Assembly: GCA_030680805.1 (NCBI GenBank)
Contig: JAUXUK010000073.1
Coordinates: 1 to 64,000 of the forward strand
DNA from: Sulfuritalea sp.
GTDB taxonomy: Bacteria > Pseudomonadota > Gammaproteobacteria > Burkholderiales > Rhodocyclaceae
DNA: 64,000 nucleotides
Reading direction: 5' to 3'
A program made the translations under genes and the position numbers. Positions 9,012 to 20,184 of this stretch are shown piece by piece. The notes beneath the pieces were generated by a model. It did not search any database. It saw only the letters and a program-made list of their open reading frames with translations, and had not been told where the DNA came from. Each line of letters opens with the position of its first letter. Positions within the stretch are counted from its first letter, which is position 1.

Positions 9012-10798
9012 TCCGCTTTCTGTTCCTGCTGCTGTTCGCCCTGACCGGCCTGGCGCGCGCCGAAGAGCCGCTACCTCCCGAAGAGGCCTTCCGCTTTTCG
9101 GCGCGCGCCATCGACGCGAAGACCATCGAAGCCCGCTGGCAGATCACCGATCAGTACTACATGTACCGCGACAAGTTCAAGTTCGTGCTGGATGGCGGCA
9201 CGCTGGGGACACCGAAGCTGCCACCGGGCAAGATCAAAGACGACGAACTGTTCGGCAAGGTCGAAACCTACCGCAAGGAAGTCAAAATCTTGCTGCCGGT
9301 GGAAGCCGCCGGACCGGTCACGCTAAAGGCCGTCTCGCAAGGCTGCTGGGACGGTGGCATCTGCTACCCGCCGATCAACCAGGAAGCCAGGATCGAATTG
9401 GTCGCCGCGGGTACTCCCGCGGTGGCAAGCGCGGCGCCAATCGCCATTGCCGCCCCGCAAAGCGGGATTTCCGGCATGCAGAGCACGCCAGCGCCGGCGG
9501 CCGATGAAAGCTCGCGCATCGCCGGGTTGTTCAAGGGCAGCAATCTGGCCGTGGTGCTGGTCAGTTTCTTCGGTTTCGGCCTGTTGCTTTCGCTGACCCC
9601 CTGCGTCTTTCCGATGATCCCGATCCTGTCCGGCATCATCGTCAACCACGGCCATGCGGTGAGCCATTTACGCGCCTTCGTGCTGTCGCTGGCCTACGTG
9701 CTGGGCATGGCCGTCACCTACGCCGCGGTGGGCGTCGCCGCCGGGCTGTCAGGCACGCTGCTCTCGGCCGCATTGCAGAATGTCTGGGTGCTGGGCGGCT
9801 TCGCGCTGGTGTTCGTCGTGCTCTCATTTTCGATGTTCGGTTTCTACGAATTGCAACTTCCCGCCGCTTTGCAGAGCCGGGTATCCGACACCGCCAACCG
9901 CCAGGGTGGTTCGCTGCCCGCGATTGCACTGATGGGCGCGCTTTCGGCGCTGATCGTCGGCCCCTGCGTCGCCGCGCCCTTGGCCGGTGCCTTGCTCTAC
10001 ATCGCGCAGACCGGCAACGCGACACTCGGGGGCGCAGCGCTGTTCGTCATGGCGCTGGGCATGGGCGTGCCGCTGCTGCTGGTGGGCGCCTTCTCGCGCA
10101 CGCTGCTGCCGAAATCCGGCCCGTGGATGGAAGGCGTCAAGAAGTTCTTCGGCGTCCTCATGCTGGCCACCGCACTGTGGCTGGTCTCGCCGGTCATTCC
10201 GCTGTGGCTGCAGATGTTCGGCTGGGCGCTGCTGATGGTGATCCCGGCAATCTACCTGCATGCACTCGACCCCTTGCCGCCGCACGCCCACGGCTGGCAG
10301 CGCCTGGGCAAGGGGCTCGGTGTGATGCTTTTGCTCGGCGGCGCGGCGATGCTGATCGGCGTGCTGGGCGGCGCGAAAGATCCGCTGCAACCGCTGGGCT
10401 TCCTGGGGGGCAACGCAACCGCCGTCTCGCCAGCGCCGACTTTTGAGCGGGTGGCGACGACCGAACGACTCGATGTTCGCCTTGCCGAAGCGAAAGCCGC
10501 GGGCAAGCCCGTGATGCTGGATTTCTACGCCGACTGGTGCGTGAGCTGCAAGGAAATGGAACGTTTCACCTTCGCCGACCCGCAAGTTGCCGCGCGCATG
10601 AAGCAGATCGTGCTGCTGAAGGCCGATGTGACCGCAAACAGTGCCGCCGATGCGGCGCTGCTCAAGCGCTTCGGCCTGTTCGGCCCGCCCGGCATCATCT
10701 TCTTCGATGCCGCCGGCCGCGAACTGGTCGACCTGCGCGTGGTCGGCTTTCAGCCAGCGGAAACCTTTCTGCCTACCCTCGAGCGCGTCCTGCGCTAA
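9005..10798 (+). CDS. dsbD: Protein-disulfide reductase DsbD
   Basis: N-terminal DsbD alpha domain, TM domain with LTPCVFPMIPILSGII, C-terminal thioredoxin-like DFYADWCVSCKEME. Confidence 0.96.
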   Translation: MLIRFLFLLLFALTGLARAEEPLPPEEAFRFSARAIDAKTIEARWQITDQYYMYRDKFKFVLDGGTLGTPKLPPGKIKDDELFGKVETYRKEVKILLPVEAAGPVTLKAVSQGCWDGGICYPPINQEARIELVAAGTPAVASAAPIAIAAPQSGISGMQSTPAPAADESSRIAGLFKGSNLAVVLVSFFGFGLLLSLTPCVFPMIPILSGIIVNHGHAVSHLRAFVLSLAYVLGMAVTYAAVGVAAGLSGTLLSAALQNVWVLGGFALVFVVLSFSMFGFYELQLPAALQSRVSDTANRQGGSLPAIALMGALSALIVGPCVAAPLAGALLYIAQTGNATLGGAALFVMALGMGVPLLLVGAFSRTLLPKSGPWMEGVKKFFGVLMLATALWLVSPVIPLWLQMFGWALLMVIPAIYLHALDPLPPHAHGWQRLGKGLGVMLLLGGAAMLIGVLGGAKDPLQPLGFLGGNATAVSPAPTFERVATTERLDVRLAEAKAAGKPVMLDFYADWCVSCKEMERFTFADPQVAARMKQIVLLKADVTANSAADAALLKRFGLFGPPGIIFFDAAGRELVDLRVVGFQPAETFLPTLERVLR

Positions 10799-10828
10799 CG
10801 CGCATGACAGTGAAAGTAACACGTCGAT

Positions 10829-10952
10829 GATGAAACACGCGAAAGGCGAATTACTGACCCGCCCCTCCCATCCTCCCCTCACGGGGAGGCTACTAATTTG
10901 CTCGCTCCGCTCGACTGCCACAAGTCGCTCCGAACGAGCTATCTCACATTAA
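10829..10952. repeat. Intergenic repeat family F, copy 1 (GATGAAACACGCGAAAGGCGAATTA ... CACATTAA)
   Basis: Shares its start, hairpin layout and CACATTAA end with 36683-36880. Confidence 0.6.
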
Positions 10953-10968
10953 TTGCTACGGAGTCGCC

Positions 10969-11568
10969 ATGTTCACGGGCATCATCACCGCCGTCGGAAA
11001 AATCAGCCATGCCCAGCCGCTCGAAAAGGGCCTGCGGCTCACCATCAAGGCTCCCGGCCTCAAGCTCGGCGATGTCGCGCTGGGCGATTCAATCGCCCAC
11101 GGCGGCGTCTGCCTGACGGTCATCGCCAAGAAGAAGGACAGCTACCAGGTCGATGTCTCGCGCGAGACGCTGGATTGCACGGTCGGCCTCGACGCGATTG
11201 GCGGCGAGGTCAATCTGGAGAAGGCCATGCGCCTGTCCGACTTCATCGGCGGGCATCTGGTCTCGGGCCATGTCGACGGCGTCGGCGAAGTCGAGAAGTT
11301 CGAGCCGATCGGCGAATCGCACGAACTGGTAATCAAGGCGCCAAAGGCACTGGCGAAATACATCGCGCGCAAGGGCTCGATCGTGGTCGATGGCGTTTCG
11401 CTCACCACCAATCGCATCAAGGGACGCCGCTTCTCGATCAACCTGATTCCGCACACGGTCGAGGTGACCACGCTGCGCCACCTGCAGGCCGGCAGCCGGG
11501 TGAATCTCGAGATCGACCTTATCGCACGATACGTCGAACGCATGCTGACAGCCGGCGCGGCAGCGTAA
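10969..11568 (+). CDS. ribE: Riboflavin synthase alpha chain
   Basis: MFTGIITAVGKI...; duplicated lumazine-binding domains; followed by ribBA and ribH. Confidence 0.96.
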   Translation: MFTGIITAVGKISHAQPLEKGLRLTIKAPGLKLGDVALGDSIAHGGVCLTVIAKKKDSYQVDVSRETLDCTVGLDAIGGEVNLEKAMRLSDFIGGHLVSGHVDGVGEVEKFEPIGESHELVIKAPKALAKYIARKGSIVVDGVSLTTNRIKGRRFSINLIPHTVEVTTLRHLQAGSRVNLEIDLIARYVERMLTAGAAA

Positions 11569-11601
11569 AATGCGCGCCTTCCCGAGCCAGAGACCTTCAC
11601 C

Positions 11602-12708
11602 ATGAGCATCAGCCCCGTCCTTGATATCGTCGCCGACATGCGTGCCGGCCGCATGGTGATCCTCGTCGATGAGGAAGACCGCGAAAACGAAGGCGACCTG
11701 GTGCTCGCCGCCGACCACGTCACGCCCGAAGCGATCAACTTCATGGCCAAGTGGGGACGCGGCCTGATCTGCCTGACCCTCACCGAAGCGCGTTGCCGCC
11801 AGCTCGAGCTGCCGCTGATGGTGCGTGACAACAAGGCACAGCACGGCACCGCCTTCACCATGTCGATCGAGGCCGCAGAGGGCGTCACCACCGGCATTTC
11901 TGCGCAGGACCGTTCGCGCACCGTGCAAGCGGCCGTGGCGAAGAACGCCATGCCCGCCGACATCGTCCAGCCCGGCCACATCTTCCCGTTGATGGCGCAA
12001 AACGGCGGCGTGCTGGTGCGCGCCGGCCATACCGAAGCCGGCTGCGACTTCGCGCAACTGGCCGGCTGCGAGCCAGCCGCAGTGATCTGCGAAATCCTCA
12101 AGGAAGACGGCACCATGGCGCGCCTGCCGGACCTGCTCGAGTTCGCCGCCGAACACAAGCTCAAGATCGGCACCATCCGCGATCTGATCCAGCATCGTTC
12201 GGAAACCGAAAAGCTGATCGAATGCGTGGCCGACAAGAACGTCGAATCCGCGCAAGGCGCGTTCCGCCTGCGCGCCTTTGCCGACCGCAGCAGCGGCGAC
12301 GTGCATCTGGCCCTGTCCTGCGGCGAGATCAAGGCCGACGAAGAAACGCTGGTACGCGTGCATGAATCGATTTGCGTCATGGACTTCCTCGACCGGAACA
12401 ATTGCCGCCATACCTACGGCGTCGATTTCGCGTTGCGCTCGATTGCCGCGGAGGGTCGCGGCGTGCTGGTGCTCTTGCATCGCGCGGAATCCGGCAATGC
12501 CCTGCTGGCCGCGTTGAACGACGACAAGGCGACGCGACCGGCGGCGAAGTGGGACCCGCGCATCTACGGCATCGGCGCACAGATTCTGCGTGAAGTCGGC
12601 GTCGGCAAGATGCGCCTGATGGCCAGCCCGCGAAAGATGCCGAGCATGGCCGGCTTCGGCCTCGAAATCACCGGCTATTTCACGCCGGCGGGAGAAAAGA
12701 CAGCATGA
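11602..12708 (+). CDS. ribBA: Bifunctional DHBP synthase / GTP cyclohydrolase II-like protein
   Basis: [34 protein letters not shown]-terminal GCHII-like domain. Confidence 0.94.
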   Translation: MSISPVLDIVADMRAGRMVILVDEEDRENEGDLVLAADHVTPEAINFMAKWGRGLICLTLTEARCRQLELPLMVRDNKAQHGTAFTMSIEAAEGVTTGISAQDRSRTVQAAVAKNAMPADIVQPGHIFPLMAQNGGVLVRAGHTEAGCDFAQLAGCEPAAVICEILKEDGTMARLPDLLEFAAEHKLKIGTIRDLIQHRSETEKLIECVADKNVESAQGAFRLRAFADRSSGDVHLALSCGEIKADEETLVRVHESICVMDFLDRNNCRHTYGVDFALRSIAAEGRGVLVLLHRAESGNALLAALNDDKATRPAAKWDPRIYGIGAQILREVGVGKMRLMASPRKMPSMAGFGLEITGYFTPAGEKTA

Positions 12709-12815
12709 GCGCCTCGCACGGCCGCCCGAAGGGGCGCCAGTCACCACATGGAGCCGCGCAGCGGCGAACATTAGTCACCCCCTGCCGTGGGCAGGGGGCC
12801 GAGGGGAAGGCAGTC
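12708..12815. repeat. Degenerate copy of the conserved-loop intergenic hairpin repeat
   Basis: ggccgcccgaaggggcgcc, gagccgcgcagcggc and CCCCCTGCCgtGGGCAGGGGG: same order as at 13281-13399. Confidence 0.45.
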
Positions 12816-12817
12816 AA

Positions 12818-13276
12818 ATGAGCATTCGCGAACTCGAACCCAACATGGCGGGCCAGGGACTGCGCGTCGGCGTGGTGCAAGCCCGTTTCAATGAGAACAT
12901 CGGCGAGGGCCTGCGTTCCGGCTGTCTGGCCGAACTGGCGCGCCTCGGCGTGGCGGATGCCGACGTCACCTTCACCACGGTGCCCGGCGCCCTGGAACTG
13001 CCGCTGACACTGCAGACCATGGCGCAAAGCGGCCGCTTCGATGCGCTGGTCGCGCTGGGCGCGGTGATCCGCGGCGAAACCTATCACTTCGAAATCGTTT
13101 CCAACGAATCGGCGCGCGGCATTACCGACGTGCAATTGAACACCGGCATCCCGATCGCCAATGCGGTACTGACCACCGAGAACGACGACCAGGCGCTGGT
13201 GCGCATGGTGCAAAAAGGTAGCGAGGCGGCGCAGGCTGCCATCGAAATGGCGAATTTGCTGAAGGCCGTCAAATAG
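12818..13276 (+). CDS. ribH: 6,7-dimethyl-8-ribityllumazine synthase
   Basis: [55 protein letters not shown]. Confidence 0.96.
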   Translation: MSIRELEPNMAGQGLRVGVVQARFNENIGEGLRSGCLAELARLGVADADVTFTTVPGALELPLTLQTMAQSGRFDALVALGAVIRGETYHFEIVSNESARGITDVQLNTGIPIANAVLTTENDDQALVRMVQKGSEAAQAAIEMANLLKAVK

Positions 13277-13818
13277 TGAGCAGCGGAACGTCGCCGCCGG
13301 GCCGCCCCAAGGCGATGAACGACTTGGATGGAGCGGGCGAAGCCCGCAAACGGGCGTCACCCCCTTCCTCGGGAAGGGGGAAGGGGGGCAGGTCGTCAAA
13401 TCCGCGCCGCCGCGCCCGCGAGTTCGTCATCCAGGGCCTCTACCAATGGCAGGTCGGCGGTCAGGATGAAGCGGCAATTCAGGTGCAGGCGGAAGGTGTC
13501 GCCGGTTTCGACAGGGCCGACGGCGAGCTCTACACAACGCTGCTGGCCGAAGCGCGGCAAAACGTCGAGGCGCTGAAGCTCGACCTGGCGCCGCATATCG
13601 ACCGGACCTGGGACGAAGTGTCGCCGATCGAGCGCTGCATCCTGCTGCTCGGCGCTTGCGAACTCAAGCTCCACGCCGAGACGCCTTATCGGGTGATCAT
13701 CAACGAGGCCATCGAGCTGGCCAAGACCTACGGCGGCACGGACGGCCACAAGTTCGTCAATGGCGTGCTGGACAAACTGGCCACGGTGCTGCGGCCGACG
13801 GAGATGCGGAAGCCCTGA
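13276..13818 (+). CDS. nusB: Transcription antitermination factor NusB, with an unusual repeat-encoded N-terminal extension
   Basis: RRRAREFVIQGLYQWQ...DRTWDEVSPIERCILLLGACEL...INEAIELAKTYGGTDGHKFVNGVLDKLA; GTG start overlaps the ribH TAG. Confidence 0.93.
   Translation: MSSGTSPPGRPKAMNDLDGAGEARKRASPPSSGRGKGGRSSNPRRRAREFVIQGLYQWQVGGQDEAAIQVQAEGVAGFDRADGELYTTLLAEARQNVEALKLDLAPHIDRTWDEVSPIERCILLLGACELKLHAETPYRVIINEAIELAKTYGGTDGHKFVNGVLDKLATVLRPTEMRKP
13281..13399. repeat. Conserved-loop/variable-stem hairpin repeat (reverse orientation), inside the 5' end of nusB
   Basis: CGTCGCC-gccgggccgccccaa-GGCGATG, then GCGGGCgaaGCCCGC and CCCCCTTCCtcGGGAAGGGGG. Confidence 0.7.
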
Positions 13819-13834
13819 GAGGCTGTTGCGATCC

Positions 13835-14776
13835 GTGCCCTCGGAATTCGACCTCATCGCGCGCTACTTCACGCGCCGCACGACCCACACCCGGCTCGGC
13901 GTTGGCGACGACGCCGCGCTGATCATCCCGACACCCGGCCAGGAACTGGTGATCTCGACCGACCTGCTGGTCGAAGGCACGCATTTCCTCGCCGACACCG
14001 ATGCCGAGGCGCTGGGCTGGAAAACGCTGGCCGTGAATGTCTCCGATCTGGCCGCGATGGGCGCGCAGCCGCGATGGGCGACTCTCGGCATCGCCGTACC
14101 GCCAGCGCCGAGTTTTGCATGGCTCGATGATTTCGCCCGCGGTTTTTTCGCCTGCGCCGACACCTTCGGCGTCGACCTGATTGGCGGCGACACCACCCGC
14201 GGGCCGCGCGCCTTCTGCGTCACGATTCTGGGCGAAGCCCCCGCCGGCGCGGCGCTGCGTCGCAGTGGCGCGCAAATCGGCGATTCGATCTGGATTTCCG
14301 GCCGACCGGGACGCGCTGCGCTGGGACTGGCCCACCTGCAAGGACGCACGGTGCTGGCCGAACCGCAACTCGGCGACTGCCTCGCAGCACTGCACCGCCC
14401 GCAAGCACGCGTCGCACTCGGCCTCGCGCTGCGCGGGCTGGCGACGGCGGCGATCGACGTTTCCGACGGGCTGCTGGCCGACCTCGGACACATCCTCGAA
14501 CAGTCCGCACGCGCCGCCCGGTTGCAGATTCCCGCCTTGCCCGCTGCTGGACTGGAGCGCGATTGCCTGCTGGCCGGTGGTGACGACTACGAATTGCTGT
14601 TCACCGCACCGGCATCGCGCGACAAGGACATCGCCGCGCTAACCGACGCGCTGCAGCTGCCGCTGACGCGCATCGGGCAAATCACCTCCGCCCCGCCCGG
14701 CGAACTCCTGGTGTGCGACGATGGCGGCAACGTCATCACGCCCGTACAGCGCGGCTATGATCATTTTCAACAATGA
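13835..14776 (+). CDS. thiL: Thiamine-phosphate kinase
   Basis: FDLIARYF, GDDAALI, STDLLVEGTHF, AVNVSDLAAMGA, GGDTTRGP; likely GTG start inside the longer ORF 13760-14776. Confidence 0.93.
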   Translation: MPSEFDLIARYFTRRTTHTRLGVGDDAALIIPTPGQELVISTDLLVEGTHFLADTDAEALGWKTLAVNVSDLAAMGAQPRWATLGIAVPPAPSFAWLDDFARGFFACADTFGVDLIGGDTTRGPRAFCVTILGEAPAGAALRRSGAQIGDSIWISGRPGRAALGLAHLQGRTVLAEPQLGDCLAALHRPQARVALGLALRGLATAAIDVSDGLLADLGHILEQSARAARLQIPALPAAGLERDCLLAGGDDYELLFTAPASRDKDIAALTDALQLPLTRIGQITSAPPGELLVCDDGGNVITPVQRGYDHFQQ

Positions 14777-15270
14777 CCAAGCAACCCCCGCCTCCACTCA
14801 AGTTCCTGTTCCGCCACCCCGCGCATTTCATTGCCTGCGGCATGGGCAGCGGGCTTTCCCGCTTCGCGCCCGGGACCGCCGGCACGGCTTTCGCCTGGCT
14901 GACGTTTCCCCTATTGCGCATGTACCTGGACAGCGATCTGGGGATGGCAATCTTCCTGCTGCTGGCTTTTGCCATCGGCGTTTCCGCCTGCCAGATCACG
15001 GGGCGCGCCCTCGGGGTGGTCGATCACGGCGCCATCGTCTGGGACGAAATCGTGCCCTTCTGGGGCGTGCTGATGTTCACTCCGCCGGAATTGCTCTGGC
15101 AACTGGCGGCCTTCTTGTGGTTCCGCTTCTACGACATCGTCAAGCCGCAGCCGGCGAAATTCTTCGACACGCAGGTGAAAAACGGCTTCGGCGTGATGAT
15201 GGACGACGTCATCGCGGCCGGCTACACGGTGCTGACGATCGCACTGTTCAAAGCCTTCCTGCCCTTCTGA
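14773..15270 (+). CDS. pgpA: Phosphatidylglycerophosphatase A
   Basis: GSGLSRFAPGTAGT, VWDEIVPFWGV, KPQPAKFFDTQVKNGFGVMMDDVIAAGY. Confidence 0.94.
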   Translation: MTKQPPPPLKFLFRHPAHFIACGMGSGLSRFAPGTAGTAFAWLTFPLLRMYLDSDLGMAIFLLLAFAIGVSACQITGRALGVVDHGAIVWDEIVPFWGVLMFTPPELLWQLAAFLWFRFYDIVKPQPAKFFDTQVKNGFGVMMDDVIAAGYTVLTIALFKAFLPF

Positions 15271-15794
15271 TGGACGCCGAGCTCGTTGCCTTGTCGGAAG
15301 CGCTGGGTTCAGCGTGTCGGACTCTGTCTGCCGGGGATTCCCCTTCGGGGGCCGGCCAGCGCCGACTCTTGCTGGCCACTGCGGAATCCTGCACCGGCGG
15401 CTGGGCGGCACAAGTGATCACTCACACGGCCGGCAGTTCGGAATGGTTCGAGCGCGGCTTCGTGACCTACTCCAACGAAGCCAAGATCGACTTGCTGGAC
15501 GTGCGGCCCGAAACCCTCCAGCAATTTGGCGCGGTGAGCCCGGAAACGGCTGCCGCAATGGCGGAAGGCGCCCTGAAAAACTCCAAGGCCATGATTTCAC
15601 TGGCCATTACCGGAATCGCCGGGCCCACGGGTGGCTCACCTGGTAAGCCAGTGGGCACCGTATGCTTTGCCTGGTGTCGAGTCGGCCAGACAGCCGATAC
15701 CGAAACCAGGGTCTTTGCCGGCGACCGCGAAGCAGTGCGCCGGCAGGCAGTAATTCACGCCCTGCAGGGCCTGCTGCTGCGACTCGACACGTGA
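15270..15794 (+). CDS. pncC: CinA-family nicotinamide-nucleotide amidohydrolase
   Basis: LLLATAESCTGGWAAQVITHTAGSSEWFERGFVTYSNEAK, ITGIAGPTGGSPGKPVGTVCFAW; ATG overlaps the pgpA stop. Confidence 0.92.
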   Translation: MDAELVALSEALGSACRTLSAGDSPSGAGQRRLLLATAESCTGGWAAQVITHTAGSSEWFERGFVTYSNEAKIDLLDVRPETLQQFGAVSPETAAAMAEGALKNSKAMISLAITGIAGPTGGSPGKPVGTVCFAWCRVGQTADTETRVFAGDREAVRRQAVIHALQGLLLRLDT

Positions 15795-15863
15795 CCGATC
15801 CGGAGCGCGCAAAAACTGTGCCATCCATGCCATAATCGATTCAACTTTTGAAGGAAGCATTTA

Positions 15864-16889
15864 ATGGACGACAACAAGAGCAAGGCACTCCAGGCCGCAC
15901 TGGCCCAGATAGAAAAGCAGTTCGGCAAAGGCTCCATCATGAAGATGGGCGAAGGCTTGGCCATCGACGATATTCAAACCGTTTCCACCGGCTCGCTGGG
16001 GCTGGATATCGCCTTGGGCATAGGCGGCCTGCCGCGCGGCCGGGTGGTTGAGGTCTACGGACCGGAGTCTTCCGGCAAGACCACGCTGTGCCTGCACATC
16101 GTCGCCGAGATCCAGAAAGCCGGCGGCGTCGCGGCCTACATCGACGCCGAAAATGCGCTCGACCCCGGCTATGCGGCAAAGCTCGGCGTGAACGTGCCCG
16201 ACTTGCTGATTTCGCAACCCGACACGGGCGAGCAGGGCCTGGAAATCACCGACATGCTGGTGCGTTCGGGCGGCGTCGATTGCATCGTGATCGACTCGGT
16301 CGCCGCGCTGACCCCGCGCGCCGAAATCGAAGGCGAAATGGGCGACCAGTTGCCCGGTCTGCAGGCACGGCTGATGTCGCAGGCGCTGCGCAAGCTCACC
16401 GCCAACATCAAGCGCACCAACACGCTGGTGATTTTCATCAACCAGATCCGCATGAAGATCGGTGTCATGTTCGGCAACCCGGAAACCACCACTGGCGGCA
16501 ACGCGTTGAAGTTCTACGCCTCGGTGCGCATGGACATCCGCCGCACCGGCGCCATCAAGAAAGGCGACGAAGTCATCGGCAACGAAACCAAGGTAAAAGT
16601 GGTCAAGAACAAGGTCGCGCCGCCCTTCCGCGAGGCCCATTTCGACATCCTCTACGGGGAAGGCATTTCGCGCCAGGGTGAAATCGTCGAACTCGGTGTC
16701 GAGCACAAGATCGTCGAGAAATCCGGCGCCTGGTACGCCTACAAGGGCGAGAAGATCGGCCAGGGCAAGGACAATGCGCGCGAATTCCTGCGCGAGCATG
16801 CCGACATCGCCGTGGAAATCGAGAACCGGGTGCGCGAGGCCGTCGGCGTTGCCGCTCTTGGCGTTGCAGAACCGGTGAAAGGCAGCTAG
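15864..16889 (+). CDS. recA: Recombinase RecA
   Basis: [28 protein letters not shown]; full length. Confidence 0.99.
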   Translation: MDDNKSKALQAALAQIEKQFGKGSIMKMGEGLAIDDIQTVSTGSLGLDIALGIGGLPRGRVVEVYGPESSGKTTLCLHIVAEIQKAGGVAAYIDAENALDPGYAAKLGVNVPDLLISQPDTGEQGLEITDMLVRSGGVDCIVIDSVAALTPRAEIEGEMGDQLPGLQARLMSQALRKLTANIKRTNTLVIFINQIRMKIGVMFGNPETTTGGNALKFYASVRMDIRRTGAIKKGDEVIGNETKVKVVKNKVAPPFREAHFDILYGEGISRQGEIVELGVEHKIVEKSGAWYAYKGEKIGQGKDNAREFLREHADIAVEIENRVREAVGVAALGVAEPVKGS

Positions 16890-16937
16890 GCACAAGGAAC
16901 GGCGGGCACGCAGGTAGAGAGGTATACAGCTTGTCGA

Positions 16938-17420
16938 ATGGCTTCAATGGCGCTCGCGGCGGTCAACATCATGTCGAATGAACTGCGCCAGCAGGCGATC
17001 CGGCTGCTGGCCCGGCGCGAACACACCCGCGTCGAACTGGCCCGCAAGCTGGCGGGTCTCGGCACGCAGGAGGAAATCGACGCGGTGCTCGCCGACATGG
17101 AGGCTTCGCAATTGCAGTCCGACAACCGGACGGCTGAGAACTACCTGCGCAGCAATGCTCCCCGTCTGGGCGCCTCGCGCCTGCGTCACACCTTGAAAAC
17201 ACGGGGCGTCGCGCCCGAAATGATCGACGAGCAACTGGCACAGGCTGACCTGCCCGACGAAATCGAGCGCGCCCGCGCCGCCTGGAGCCGGAAGTTTTCC
17301 GCCGCACCCGCCAATCCCAAGGAATGGGCACGTCAGGCGCGCTTTCTGCAAAGCCGGGGATTTGCCGGCGACATCGTGCGCAAACTGCTCAAGGAACCGA
17401 TGGGAGAGGTTGAAGAATGA
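16938..17420 (+). CDS. recX: Regulatory protein RecX
   Basis: [24 protein letters not shown]..., directly after recA. Confidence 0.93.
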   Translation: MASMALAAVNIMSNELRQQAIRLLARREHTRVELARKLAGLGTQEEIDAVLADMEASQLQSDNRTAENYLRSNAPRLGASRLRHTLKTRGVAPEMIDEQLAQADLPDEIERARAAWSRKFSAAPANPKEWARQARFLQSRGFAGDIVRKLLKEPMGEVEE

Positions 17421-18163
17421 CCGCACCCGTCGCTACGCTCTCGGCGCACAACCTGCGCAAGAAATACAAGTCGCGGACGGTGGTGACCGACGTCTCGTTC
17501 GAGGTCGCCGCCGGCGAAGTGGTGGGCCTGCTCGGTCCCAACGGCGCCGGCAAGACCACCTGCTTCTACATGATCGTCGGCCTGGTGGCCGCCGACGGGG
17601 GCGAAATCCGCATCGAGAACGAAGGCGAGCACCAGCGCCTGACCCACATGCCTATCCACCAGCGCGCCAAGCTGGGCCTGTCCTATCTACCCCAGGAAAA
17701 TTCGGTGTTCAGAAAGCTCACGGTATCCGAAAACGTGCGCGCCGTGCTGGAACTGCAGGGTCTCGATGAAGACGCGATGGACGAGCGCGAAGAAACCCTG
17801 CTGCAGGAACTGCACATCACCCACATTCGCAAGAACCTGGCGGCTTCGCTCTCGGGCGGCGAACGCCGTCGCGTCGAAATCGCCCGCGCCCTGGCCACCA
17901 GCCCGCGCTTCATCCTGCTCGACGAACCCTTTGCCGGCGTCGACCCGATTGCCGTGATCGACATCCAGAAGATCATCCGCTATCTGAAGGAAAGCGGCAT
18001 CGGCGTACTGATCACCGATCACAATGTCCGCGAAACCCTGGGCATCTGCGATCGCGCCACGATAATTAACGCCGGTGAAGTGCTTGCCGCTGGACAACCG
18101 GCCGAGATAGTCGATAATGAAAGTGTGCGTCGGGTTTATCTCGGCGAGCACTTCAGAATGTAA
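17417..18163 (+). CDS. lptB: LPS export ABC transporter ATP-binding protein LptB
   Basis: [49 protein letters not shown]; precedes rpoN. Confidence 0.96.
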   Translation: MTAPVATLSAHNLRKKYKSRTVVTDVSFEVAAGEVVGLLGPNGAGKTTCFYMIVGLVAADGGEIRIENEGEHQRLTHMPIHQRAKLGLSYLPQENSVFRKLTVSENVRAVLELQGLDEDAMDEREETLLQELHITHIRKNLAASLSGGERRRVEIARALATSPRFILLDEPFAGVDPIAVIDIQKIIRYLKESGIGVLITDHNVRETLGICDRATIINAGEVLAAGQPAEIVDNESVRRVYLGEHFRM

Positions 18164-18181
18164 CTACAAGAACAAGAAGCT

Positions 18182-19651
18182 ATGAGGCAGGGACTCCAGC
18201 TCAGGCTCTCGCAACATCTGGCATTGACGCCGCAGTTGCAGCAGTCGATCAGGCTTTTGCAGTTGTCGACGCTGGAACTGAATGCCGAGATCGATCAGGC
18301 GCTGCAGGAAAATCCGCTGCTGGAACGCGATGAGCCGGGCGAGCCCGGCGAATCGGTCGAGTCGCCGGTATTCAGCCCCGGTTCCACGGTGGATGCGGTG
18401 GCAACGCCGCAGACTGCCACCCCGCAGGAAAGCGATGAGCGCCGGGAAGCGCAGGGCGGCGATGACGAAGGCTGGGGCATGGATTTTTCCGGCAGCCACG
18501 GCCAGCGCGATCCCAACGATGACGATCTCGACAGCGGCGAATCGCAGGCCGCGTCGATTTCGCTGCGCGAGCATCTGGGAGAGCAGCTGGCGATGACCCA
18601 GCTGCCCGATCGCGAGCGGGCGCTGGTCGGCTTTCTGATCGAAGCCCTGAGTGACGACGGCTATTTGACACAGCCGCTGGATGAGTTGATCGACCTGCTG
18701 GTCACCGATGACGACGAAGTCCGCGAAGCCCTGCTGGAAGAACTCGGCATCGCCCTGCGCCATTTGCAGAACCTCGATCCGCCGGGCATCGGCGCGCGCA
18801 GTGCGCAGGAATGCCTGTCGCTGCAGCTCAACAGCCTGCCGCCCTCCGACGCCCGCAGCCTCGCTCTGGCGATCGTCGGCGATCACCTCGAACATCTGGC
18901 CGCCCGCGACTTTGCGCGCATCAAGAAATCGCTGGGCTGCGACGATGATCAGCTGCGCCTGGCGCAAACCCTGATCCGCTCGCTGAATCCGCGGCCCGGC
19001 GCGCAATACGCACCGATCGAAACCCGCTATGTGGTGCCCGACGTGTCGGTGAAGAAGCTGCACGGGCAGTGGGTCGTCAGCCTCAACCGGGAAGCCATGC
19101 CGCGCCTGCGCATCAACCGGCTCTACGCGGACATCCTGCACCGCCACCGCGGCGGCAACGGTTCCTCCGCCGGGCTCGCCAGCCAGTTGCAGGAAGCCAA
19201 GTGGCTGATCAAGAACGTGCAGCAGCGCTTCGACACCATCCTGCGCGTATCGCAGGCCATCGTCGACCGGCAGCGGGCGTTCTTCGACCACGGCGAGGTG
19301 GCGATGCGGCCGCTGACGCTGCGCGAGATCGCGGAAACGGTCAAGCTTCACGAATCGACGATTTCACGCGTGACGACGCAGAAATATCTGGCGAGTCCGC
19401 GCGGCGTCTATGAACTCAAATACTTTTTTGGCAGCCACGTCGCCACCGATACCGGCGGCGCGGCTTCCTCAACCGCAATTCGGGCGCTGATCAAGCAGTT
19501 GGTCGGCGCCGAGGACGGCAAGAAGCCGCTCTCGGATGCCCGTCTTGCGGAAATCCTCGGCGAGCAGGGCATCGTCGTGGCACGTCGCACAGTAGCGAAG
19601 TACCGCGAGTTGCTCAGCATTCCGCCGGTCAACCTCAGGAAAGCTCTCTGA
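18182..19651 (+). CDS. rpoN: RNA polymerase sigma-54 factor
   Basis: [59 protein letters not shown] box [10 protein letters not shown]. Confidence 0.98.
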   Translation: MRQGLQLRLSQHLALTPQLQQSIRLLQLSTLELNAEIDQALQENPLLERDEPGEPGESVESPVFSPGSTVDAVATPQTATPQESDERREAQGGDDEGWGMDFSGSHGQRDPNDDDLDSGESQAASISLREHLGEQLAMTQLPDRERALVGFLIEALSDDGYLTQPLDELIDLLVTDDDEVREALLEELGIALRHLQNLDPPGIGARSAQECLSLQLNSLPPSDARSLALAIVGDHLEHLAARDFARIKKSLGCDDDQLRLAQTLIRSLNPRPGAQYAPIETRYVVPDVSVKKLHGQWVVSLNREAMPRLRINRLYADILHRHRGGNGSSAGLASQLQEAKWLIKNVQQRFDTILRVSQAIVDRQRAFFDHGEVAMRPLTLREIAETVKLHESTISRVTTQKYLASPRGVYELKYFFGSHVATDTGGAASSTAIRALIKQLVGAEDGKKPLSDARLAEILGEQGIVVARRTVAKYRELLSIPPVNLRKAL

Positions 19652-19677
19652 GAAAACACCTCTGACAAGGAGACATC

Positions 19678-19992
19678 ATGAATCTCAACATCACCGGCCA
19701 CCACATCGAAGTCACCCCGGCCATACGCGAATACGTCACCGGAAAACTCGATCGGGTGCTGCGACATTTCGATCAGGTGACCAGCTCGCACGTCATCCTG
19801 TCGGTTGAAAAACTGCAACAGAAGGCTGAAGTCACGCTGCACGTAAAAGGCAAGGACATTTTCGCCGACGCCACCGACGCCGACCTCTACGCCGCCATCG
19901 ACCTGGTGGCCGACAAGCTGGATCGCCAGGTGGTCAAGCACAAGGAGAAAGTCTCCAATCACAACCACGACAAGCGTCAACAGGTCGAATAG
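19678..19992 (+). CDS. hpf: Ribosome hibernation promoting factor (HPF/RaiA family)
   Basis: MNLNITGHHIEVTPAIREYVTGKLDRVLRHFD; follows rpoN. Confidence 0.94.
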   Translation: MNLNITGHHIEVTPAIREYVTGKLDRVLRHFDQVTSSHVILSVEKLQQKAEVTLHVKGKDIFADATDADLYAAIDLVADKLDRQVVKHKEKVSNHNHDKRQQVE

Positions 19993-20184
19993 GCCCGGCA
20001 CCAGAAAATCGGGAGCGGGCGGCCGCGCGGTGTGTCCCGTGCGCTTGCACCGGAGACGGTGCTCTGCACACCTGGGACGCAGCTTCGCTGGCAGGTGTCC
20101 ACCGGATAGCGTTATACTGCGCGCCGCCGCAACCCCCGCCCATTTGCCGCCCATTTGCCGCTTATTTCCCGAATTGCTTCCGCC

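Noticed and set aside
11089-12771. 560-aa minus-strand ORF opposite ribE/ribBA
   Set aside because: Typical high-GC antisense ORF; the plus-strand genes are unmistakable.
15861-16895. 344-aa minus-strand ORF opposite recA
   Set aside because: Antisense of recA; no independent start context or domain.
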